From Prostheceraeus crozeri (Eukaryota; Platyhelminthes; Polycladida; Euryleptidae): a stretch of 64,000 nt of DNA. Position numbers and translations under genes: made by a program. Numbering within the stretch: the first letter of the stretch is position 1; every line of letters begins with the position of its first letter. Below, one piece after another: positions 21,373-29,160 of the stretch. The DNA is taken from positions 52,545 to 116,544 of the forward strand of contig CAJQUW010012522.1 of NCBI GenBank assembly GCA_907163375.1. Reading direction: 5' to 3'. Below the pieces are notes generated by a model. It was given only the letters and a program-made list of their open reading frames with translations, did not search any database and was not told the origin of the DNA.

Positions 21373-21788
21373 TTATTCAATTCTAACATAATATCAAGAA
21401 ATGGTACTCCTTCCTGTAATTTGTACAAAACATATAGACATAATTGTCCACAATAAGTAGTTCCTGGTGTTTGAATTTGAAAAGTATTGTATGTTCCATT
21501 TCGAAGTAATTCTTTGACTTCATTTGTTGGAGGCAATCCATATGAGTCAAAATAGTAATTATCTCCATTTCTTTTAAAGATACCTGCTGACCAATGTACT
21601 CCTTTTTGATCTGACGTATGGAGATTTGTTACGAAATTTATAGATGGCTTATCTTTTAGCAAACGTAGTTGGTCTCTCATCAATATCTGAAAATTCTTTA
21701 TTCCCAATTGATTTGCGATCTTATTTAAATCGAAATTTGTCGTGGTTTGCGTTCCATATATTTTTAAGAACTCGGTAATGCTAGACAT
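21363..21788 (-). CDS. Polinton adenain/Ulp1-like cysteine protease
   Basis: An open 141-codon minus-strand frame. The catalytic arrangement of adenovirus-type proteases is present: His in GVHWSAG, an acidic residue in YYFDSYG, and Gln-x5-Cys in PGTTYCGQLCLYVLYKL (here CGxxC with the nucleophile downstream). The length is normal for Polinton proteases, which are shorter than adenain (about 200 residues). It should mature virion proteins such as the pVI-like and pX-like products. Upstream, a C-rich tract near 21825-21840 is shared with the second Polinton and may be part of its promoter. The gene looks whole. Confidence 0.85.
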   Translation of the reverse strand: MSSITEFLKIYGTQTTTNFDLNKIANQLGIKNFQILMRDQLRLLKDKPSINFVTNLHTSDQKGVHWSAGIFKRNGDNYYFDSYGLPPTNEVKELLRNGTYNTFQIQTPGTTYCGQLCLYVLYKLQEGVPFLDIMLELNKGI

Positions 21789-21819
21789 TTTATAATAAAA
21801 AAATTCTTATAGGGACCCC

Positions 21820-21900
21820 TAGAAGTCAGAAGGGGGGGGGATTGAGTTTAAAAAACTGTCGCATAATGATGACTTTCCTTACTACTTATTCGATTTTTCA
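21820..21900 (-). promoter_or_regulatory. conserved C-tract upstream of the protease gene
   Basis: On the minus strand, AAGTAGTAAGG is followed by a CATCATTA-like word, a T/A-rich stretch, then AATCCCCCCCCTTCTGAC about 40 bp before the protease start. The second Polinton has the same order before its protease, in several tandem copies (57080-57320). Conservation across two diverged copies suggests a promoter role. Confidence 0.4.
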
Positions 21901-22088
21901 TGAACTTCTCAAAATGAATTAGAAAAAACTGAGTTTTAGATAGTTCTTGAATCACTGCTTGCTTACTTGCTTTTTCAGATGTAGTTGTCCACAAAATCAT
22001 TTGTCTTGAATGGCTTGCAATTGTGATGTCTCTTCATCTTGAGTTGATGATGTTCCTGGTTGTAGATTTAAATCAATTTGACTTGTTT

Positions 22089-22319
22089 TCATTTTCTTAT
22101 TATAATAATCCGTTTCAAGTCGTGGAGATTTGTTATGAAGTTCAAAGGAATCGGTTTATTAGCAGAGCTAGTGCTTCGCACATATTTTATCAATAGTAAT
22201 TCATCCCTCATCAATATGTGAAAATTCTTTATTCCCAATTGATTAGCAATTTTCTTTAGATCAAAATTCGTAGTTGCTTGCTTCCCATATAATTTTAAGA
22301 ACTCGGTCAGGCCAGTCAT
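22089..22319 (-). pseudogene. second, partial protease-like gene in the Polinton
   Basis: A 76-codon frame begins TGLTEFLKLYGKQATTNF and continues KKIANQLGIKNFHILMRDEL. It is a clear paralogue of the N-terminal third of the adjacent protease, with enough difference to indicate an old duplication rather than a recent one. The catalytic part is not present. It might be a duplication fossil or a shorter protein that kept only the N-terminal module. A further short Ser/Gln-rich open stretch begins at about 22092 on the same strand. Confidence 0.7.
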
Positions 22320-22439
22320 TTTACATGAGATAGATTGTTTCTATTATATTCCCGTAAATGTGAAATTAAAAACAACACATGGATATTTCAATTTGGGTAT
22401 ATGTATATTTACAAAAATGCGACCGCACAAGTCTACAAA

Positions 22440-22632
22440 TATTGATGTCCACACCGTGGACAACGAATTTTCGTTCTCCAGTAAAATAAAATAAAATCAG
22501 CTACTACTGTTCAACTTCCTTAAAACAATCGGTTATTAACTATAATATTACAAATTACATTAACAATATGTCCACACCGTGGACAAGGAATTTTCGTTCT
22601 CCAGTAAAAGAAAATAAAATCAGCTACTACTA
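22440..22632. repeat. two direct repeats with hairpins after the 153-residue gene
   Basis: Two copies of a roughly 65-bp block (22440-22505 and 22563-22632) each contain GTCCAC-ACC-GTGGAC (22447-22461 and 22570-22584), then AATTTTCGTTCTCCAGTAAAA. They lie directly downstream of the minus-strand gene that ends at 22636, again placing hairpins at a gene end. Confidence 0.6.
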
Positions 22633-22635
22633 CTT

Positions 22636-23097
22636 TTAAGCTTCTTTCCAAAAGCTTTCATATTTCCGAAGACAATCTTCTAACAATGATAAATTCGATT
22701 TCAAAAAACGTAAGGGTATATTTAGTCTACAAATCTTTGGAAAAATAGATGCCATCTTACCTAATTTAATTGCAAATGCAATTTCAGTCCTTGAATAAGA
22801 AATGTTATTAGTTTGCAATAAATGTTGAAAGTATGCCTTATCCTTTTCACACAGATCTAGTAAATAATTCGCGTGTTTTCCCACGTAGATTTTCATCATT
22901 GTGTTAATAACGTTATTTTTCTTCTCCATCACATAAAGAGTAGTTAAATTTGCAATGGCTTTATCAGTATCTCCTGAAGGCTCAACAAAGTCTTCTAAGG
23001 AATCCACAAATTCATATCGGGTAGATAAAAACGTCGATAATTGATTATGAAGGTTGTCAATCTTTCCGCCCCTTTCTCTTTCTTTCTTTTCTTTCAC
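22636..23097 (-). CDS. Polinton unknown 153-residue protein
   Basis: An open frame beginning with a very basic stretch (KEKKERERGGK). A helical domain follows, with MMKIYVGKHANYLLDLCEKDKAYFQHLLQ resembling the small module (GKY...LL..D..Y..WLL) that recurs in viral and nuclease proteins, then SRTEIAFAIKLGKMASIF. Coding may extend further upstream, because similar Lys/Glu-rich sequence continues past 23097. I do not recognise the function. It is placed between the protease copies and the right end, a region where Polintons carry variable genes; the second Polinton shows no visible counterpart. Confidence 0.5.
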   Translation of the reverse strand: MKEKKERERGGKIDNLHNQLSTFLSTRYEFVDSLEDFVEPSGDTDKAIANLTTLYVMEKKNNVINTMMKIYVGKHANYLLDLCEKDKAYFQHLLQTNNISYSRTEIAFAIKLGKMASIFPKICRLNIPLRFLKSNLSLLEDCLRKYESFWKEA

Positions 23098-23451
23098 GAG
23101 TAAGCGTTTTGCCTTCTCCGTTTTCTCTCCTTATCAAAAAATGTAGGGTCAAAAATAATAGGAAATTTACCCATTTTTTCAATGATAAAAGTGTTATATT
23201 CTTCCTTCTTATCATTGGAAATATATCGTTTTGAAATTTCTGCAAATAACTCCGGAAACGCAGCAATAATGTTTCACTGCTCTTCGATAACTTCTTGTGT
23301 CATGACTGATCACAACGGTGCACACGATACAATGACAGAAGAGAGAGAAATGAAACAGTACAGTTGGCAGATGTCTTGACGTCATGCGGGTGTGCTGACG
23401 CAATGGCAAGAATTAAAACAACTTGCCTAACGTACAATAAAAATCTAATTA

Positions 23452-23790
23452 TTTCACAAAGCAGTAGCAACTACTGGAATTACTAAAACACCCGAAGTTA
23501 TTATAATTGTGAATACCCCTAAACTTACTGTTATAAAGATTCCAATTCCTTGTGTTACATTCTTAACTTTAGACCATCTCTTTCTTAATTTATCATAATG
23601 CTTTAATCTTTATGATAATTGCGTTTCCTTATTTTTCATATAACGTATTCTATCTTTATGTTTTTCAATGTTAATTTTTTCAATGTCCATTTCACTTGTT
23701 TTTAATTGTAATAACGAAGGATATATTCTTGCGGTTTCTTCCACTTTTGTTTCTTCCACTTTTAAAGAAATATTTTTAAACACATAATTT
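23452..23790 (-). pseudogene. Polinton small coiled-coil/membrane protein, decayed
   Basis: The minus strand shows a charged helical stretch (EMDIEKINIEKHKDRIRYM), then a basic joint (LRKRWSKVKNVTQGIG) and a long hydrophobic segment (IFITVSLGVFTIIITSGVLV) ending shortly after in VVATAL. A coiled coil plus one or two membrane spans near the C-terminus is the likely layout. Function unknown; a membrane-associated virion or exit protein is possible. The region is broken. Confidence 0.45.
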
Positions 23791-23794
23791 TAGA

Positions 23795-24284
23795 TATCTC
23801 ATATTTTAAAAACCTGAAAAATGGATAAAATACATGAATTTAGATGTTTTTAAAAATACCAATTTTTTTGATGTTGTGTCCTGGAACGGTCATGATTTTG
23901 AGGAGAAAATAATCATAATCACAAATTTGAGATTCTTAACTTTTATGATTTTTCGGTGTCCTGGAACGGTCATGATTTTCAAGGTAAAAATTGTAATTCT
24001 CAAATTTGAGATTTTGAAAAATTTGAAAAATTGGGTATTTTTAAAAACGCCTAAATTTATGAATTTCGGTCTTCATAACCTGAAAAAATGACCAAAATTC
24101 TTAAATTTAGGCGTTTTTAAAAATACCAATTTTTCAAAAAATGGTACTTTTTAAATGGACTAAATTTATGAATTTAGGTCTTAAAAACCTGAAAAATGGT
24201 TAAAATTCATGAATTTAGTCGTTTTTAAAAATACCAATTTTTCTGAATTTTTCGGTGTCCTGGAACGGTCTTCTTCCCATTACT
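23795..24284. repeat. right subterminal repeat array of the Polinton
   Basis: A roughly 90-bp AT-rich unit (AACCTGAAAAATGG...ATGAATTTAG...GTTTTTAAAAATACCAATTT) occurs about three times (near 23800, 24070 and 24170). The terminal word GTGTCCTGGAACGGTC occurs three times (near 23877, 23957 and 24255), the last running into the end of the element. Related units occupy 55330-55660 at the end of the second Polinton. They may be terminal-protein or integrase binding sites, or remnants of a longer terminal repeat. Confidence 0.7.
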
Positions 24285-24717
24285 GGCCCTAGATTGCATT
24301 GAAATCCTTTACTCATTGTATCTGTAAGCGCCACTTGTTACATAATATATCCCATGTAGTGAAATTATTCAGCATCTGCAATAATTTTGCAATAGATAGG
24401 CTAAGGAATACACAATGCCTCCAAAGTTCATGGAAGCTAGGGAAACTACAACACTAATAAAATGGGGTTTGAACTACATGAACATGTTTAAGTTGGCAGC
24501 AATCATTTTTTTAGCTGCTTAAAGAAGAGTTCGCAATATTTATGTCACAAAGCATACGTGTAGATACTCTCAAATTATGTTACTATTACATCCCCTTAAT
24601 GTTGTAATGATTGACTAAGCAGCTTATCATAGCCTGAATGTAGTTGAAGGTCGAAAAGGGTCTATTTAAATTAACCGGCCCGGGCAGCCGGAGGCCGGTT
24701 CCAACCCTGCCGTGCAA

Positions 24718-26336
24718 CATTCTAACCGCACATGCTGTGTGACATATTCAACAAGTTTCGGAATTAAAGCGAAGTTCTGTTCCCATTCGTTTATTGATAG
24801 AAATGTTTTACAAGTCTCTCATATTTCTTTGCTTTTCGAAGAGTGTAAAATTATCGATCTACCTTTCTGCCTTAGTCATCACTAGTGTTCAAAAATTGCC
24901 GGTAATTTATTTTGAGTTACCTTACCGGTAATTTAGGCGGTAATTTATGTTCATGCCTTCACCAATATGCTCTGACATTAACCAAATGTACGTTCGGATT
25001 AATCTGATTCTGATGAAGGCTTGCATCTGTGAATTGTGCACTGAAAATTTTCTTAACTTTCTGCAAATACAATCCAAACTAGTTGTCAATGTAAGAAGGA
25101 TTATACAAGCTATACGTACGTCGTGACACGGAGAGTGCGGTTTCATTTTTGAAATTTCCTAAAAGATCTTTCTTCACATTCCTATGTAATATGACCTCTA
25201 GATTCCGAATATGATGGTTAAAAAATCATCCATCGAGGCTTTTCGAGAAAAAGTCAAATATTCAAAATGGTGGACCTTGAAACCATAGAGTAAGTAGGCC
25301 TATATTAGGTGGAGTGGTAACTCCGCATTTATTAAATCCCCAATGTGTAAACACTTTCGATTTTATTAAATGAACTTAAGGGAGATACAGTCGGAATTGT
25401 TTCCAAACGTGAGACATGCAATTTTGAAGAAATTACAACGGAATTGACTGATCATGATAGCATAATGCCCAAAGAAATGATATCATTTTACAGATCGTCC
25501 GTGTCATGACAGCCTTGGAGAGGTAACGTTTGCTAAATTGGCAACTCGATGACCCATGCTATTGCTTTCATGCTGAACCTCAAAAGAATCTTCTTCAACG
25601 TGATCATATCATAGGCAACCGCCCACTGGTAGAGCAAAATAACAGATTCAAAGACAATGATTTCAATCAACTTTGAAAGATGTAAATGGTTCCACATCAC
25701 CATTCAGATTCAAGAAGTGAAACATGAATTTAGTGAATCATAAAATCATGACGATGAAAATTGAATTAAAAACTTGAAATTTCAGCCACGACAGCACAAT
25801 AAGATCTCGACTTTTTCATGAAGACTTACTTCCATTGTAATGCGGTTAATGAAATTCCCTTGATAGTCAGCTTAATTTTTGCTTCGTTAAGATGGTTATT
25901 AGCAAATATTCATTCCTTTCGACATCCAACTTGCTTCATGCTACTTATATGGGGGCGTCATCTCCGTAGTATATAAATTTGCAAAATTTTGATTTTTTTA
26001 AACTGCTCAAATAATTTTTTGGACCACGGGAACGTAATCTCCGCAAAAAAACTGAATCTTTTCATATAAAAATTTTTATTGTATACAGATACTTTTTGAG
26101 TCGACACTCTACCTATATATCCCAACTCTATGCTTGTAACCGAAACTGAACAGCGCCTACTTCTATAAGAAATCTTAGAAGACTTTTCTTCCCATTTCTA
26201 TGTAATATGACCTCTAAATTACGAATATGATGGTTAAATAGTCATTCACCGAAGACATTTATCACACTGGTAAACGTGTCTCCGGAAATTGCGTATAATA
26301 TAAATTGCGATATAAAGGCAGAAAGGTTACAAAATT
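24718..26336. other. intron-like sequence with a dispersed direct repeat
   Basis: No gene is recognised. A roughly 60-bp sequence at 25180-25242 (CTATGTAATATGACCTCTAG...) recurs in direct orientation at 26196-26258 with a few differences. CCGGTAATT words cluster at 24898-24948. Confidence 0.5.
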
Positions 26337-28345
26337 CTCCACATTTCTTGAATTGTGGCTTTTCTACCTTTATTTGGAATTCTTTTGAGCTGCATGTATG
26401 TTCCACCTGACATTAGAGTTGATGAGATGAACAATTTATTTGCATATATTGTTGACAGTGTTGATGATTTTCTATTGAAAGGGTATGGTCCCCATGTAAT
26501 GATTGCTGGTGACTTTAATAAGTTGAACGTTAGCAGCTTGTGTTCTAAGCCTTGGTCTCCCACAACTTGTCGATTTCCCAACACGCGGTAATAATATTCT
26601 TGATGGTGTTCTTGTTGATCTTGACATTGCTTCTCTGTATAAATGTGAAATTGTTTCCCCAATTGGTTCATCTGATCATAATTCAGTTCTTTGTAATGTG
26701 AAGTATGAATGTAAAAGTGCTCAGGATGATTCCTTTAAAACTGTCCTTAGTTTGAGTTCTAGAAATATTTGTTCATTTGTATCTGCCTTAAGGAATGTTA
26801 ATTGGTCTGAAATGTATGACATGTCTTACAGTATTGATGAAAAATGTCAAATTTTCTATGATGTTGTAAATTTGTGCATTCTGCAGAATATTCCAACTAG
26901 AACCGTGCAATCGTCAATTAATGATATGCCTTGGATGACGACATACATCAAATATTTGATTAATAAACGTTGGTCTGCTTTCAGAAATGTCAATATGGCT
27001 TTATATGTCAGTCTTCGAAACAAGGTCCGCTCTGAAATAAATAAAGCAAAATTGAAATGGGGTAGGCGATCAAAGAATTCTCCCAAAGATTTGTGGAAGG
27101 TGACTAACAAAAAAGCAAAAAAACACTAAGGATCCTCTTCATGGTATTCTTTCGGAATATGAAACAATTGATGATGCAGTCAATGCCATCAGCTATCAGT
27201 TATGTGCTAATTTCCAACAAGAAGATTTTCCGGCGTCAAATGATTTTTTGGAAAATCAAGGAAGTCAATGGCACTTTGAACTTACTGTGTCTGAGGTTGA
27301 GAGAGAATTGTCCAGATTAAACCCTGCTAAGGCTAATGGATCGGACCTATTTCCATCTGTTCTCTACAAGAAAGCATCCTTCGAATTGGCACCTCCATTA
27401 ACGCATATTTTCAATGAATGCATTCGTAAATCTTACTTTCCATCTGTATGGAAGTATGCTCACATATCTCCGATTCCAAAAAAGTCCTTTCCGACAATCT
27501 GATTCGCGACCCATATCATTTTTACCTGTGCCTTGCATAATTTTTGAGCGCTTTGTAGCTAGATCTCTTCGTGTTGAGTTTGAATCCGCTGCGGGTCCTT
27601 CACAACATGGAGCCAGGAGAGAGTCATCAACCACTACTGCCCTGATAACTCTTCACGATCAAATAACAAAATTGTTGGATCTTGATGATGTGGTTGGTGT
27701 TCAATTGTTAATGTATGATCTTGCAAAGGCATTTGATAAGATAAATCACAATTTGATTGTTAAACGTCTTGTTCAATGTCATTTTCCTCTGAATTTTGTT
27801 AGATTTGTGAATTCATATTTGACGGAGAGAAACCAAAGCATTCGAATTCACTCTGTTGTCAGTAAGCAAATAGCTACTGATTCTGGTGTATCCCAGGGTG
27901 GTGTATCCCAGGGCTCCGTTTTGGGGCCATTACTTTTTATTGCTGCCATTGGCAACCTCACACCAATTTTTTCTTCAACGACTATTATCAAATATGTTGA
28001 TGATATAACCATTTGTGTGCCTATTTGCAAAAGTGATTTTTATAAAAATGATGTGTTAGCTGAGCACGACAACGTTTTGCAGTGGGCAAAGGATATGAAC
28101 CTTCACATCAATGCTCAGAAATCTAATTGCATGTATTTTCGCAAAAGAAGTGACAGTACCCCTTGTGTTATTCCAGATTGCGAATTTGTACAAGAGCAGC
28201 GTATTCTTGGTGTCATCTGGTCGAATGATCTTCGTTGGCAATCACATGTTGAGCATGTTTCTAAGCTTTTTGCTCTACACCTTACTTTTTTGATTTGTAT
28301 AATTTCATGATTTTCATGATTTTTTTCATTTGAAATAAATCCTTT
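26337..28345 (+). mobile_element. CR1/L2-like LINE, 5'-truncated and broken
   Basis: It starts within the endonuclease domain (MYVPPDIR, then VMIAGDFNKLN). A linker follows (26698-27129, containing SEMYDMSYSIDEKCQIFYD), then the reverse transcriptase: ELSRLNPAKANGSD, then RPISFLPV, LMYDLAKAFDKINH, VSQGSVLGPLLF and the catalytic IKYVDDITI. The frame changes between these parts (near 26585, 27125 and 27490). The RT ORF stays open to about 28308 and the element ends in an AT-rich tail with GAAATAAA near 28340, a typical CR1/L2 3' end. A 14-bp tandem duplication (GGTGTATCCCAGGG) adds GVSQG beside the conserved SQG loop. The linker closely resembles that of the LINE at 41.4-47.4 kb, so both belong to one group. 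Confidence 0.85.
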
Positions 28346-29160
28346 CTATTCTAAATTGCCTGAAGGAATGCCACATAAACAAGGAACAACATCGCGGAGA
28401 AACGCTTAATGGCAATAGTGCGCGCAACCTCCTTAAAAATGTAGACAAATTGCGCTCGATTGCAGGAATCGAAATTTTGCCTTTCGTATCGGCTTTCTAA
28501 CGTTTGCGATCATGTAGTTACCGAATGTTTGGACAAAGATTTGGACGAGAAGTTGAATAAAACCGCACTCTACGTGACACCGTGCAGGAAACAATATTGT
28601 TTCATGAAATGTATTTTGTTAATTTTTACTAGTCTTACTACTAGTTAAATTACTTAAATTACTACTAGTTATAATTTACTAGTGTCTCCCTAAACAAATA
28701 ATGAAATTGACAATTTTACCCGTGTCGCTACCTACCATTACATAAAATCACTGATCGATCAATGCACTGAAGTTAATCATCTAAATATGTCAAGGAATGA
28801 AAATGTTGTGTTGAAATAAACAATTTTCAACAAACCTTAAATGAACATTACGTGACATTTGTGAAACGATTGTTTGTGAAAATCATATTTGGATTTTCGT
28901 AGTTAAACAGAATTTGTAGGGTATATACGTGTATATACCTCGTCAAGTCTGGAGATATGTTTATAGGCCGGTACTTGGCATATGTATACCTTCTAGGTCT
29001 ACTGAATGAATTTCTCTAGCGCATCATAGTTCATAGTTCATTGCTGTTCATGTATATCATTCTTATTCCCACACATGACTTGAGATCGGTGCAACAAATG
29101 TATACATAGTTCTTGCATAAATAAACCTATTTACAAAGTCTAAGAATCACTTCAACTCAA
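28346..29160. other. AT-rich intergenic or intronic sequence, no gene seen
   Basis: A short stretch near 28625-28690 contains repeated ACTACTAGTT words. Nothing else is recognised. Confidence 0.4.

Larger units (their letters stand above)
9516..24284. mobile_element. Polinton (Maverick), near full length, 14.8 kb, partly broken
   Basis: The ends are inverted repeats starting AGTAATGGGAAGAAGACC at 9516 and ending with the reverse complement at 24284 (about 23 bp matching, AG...CT termini). They are flanked by a perfect 6-bp duplication GGCCCT at 9510-9515 and 24285-24290, exactly the Polinton signature. Gene order: ATPase (+), PolB region (-), 436-residue gene (-), fibre-like and coiled-coil gene (+), pVI-like (+), major capsid (+), pX-like (+), PLA2-like (+), integrase (+), protease (-), protease-like fragment (-), unknown (-), membrane protein (-). 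It is far more AT-rich than its flanks. As a fossil it carries roughly eight to ten breaks, while several genes remain open, suggesting moderate age. The terminal repeats are short for the family, where hundreds of bases are usual. Confidence 0.92.
1474..24709. mobile_element. hAT-like element (about 1.4 kb own sequence) carrying a pogo element and a Polinton
   Basis: Inverted ends match: CAGGGTTGGAACCGGCC at 1474 and its reverse complement ending at 24709, both followed inward by CCGG-rich subterminal sequence. A CAGGG start and an 8-bp target duplication are hAT hallmarks. The flanking octamers CCGTAAGA (1466-1473) and CCGTGCAA (24710-24717) agree at only 5 of 8 positions, so the duplication has decayed or is coincidental. 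Removing the pogo element (1836-8931) and the Polinton (9516-24284) leaves roughly 1.35 kb with no transposase-like frame, so it would be a non-autonomous member. The alternative is two separate copies of one family that happen to face each other. Confidence 0.55.
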
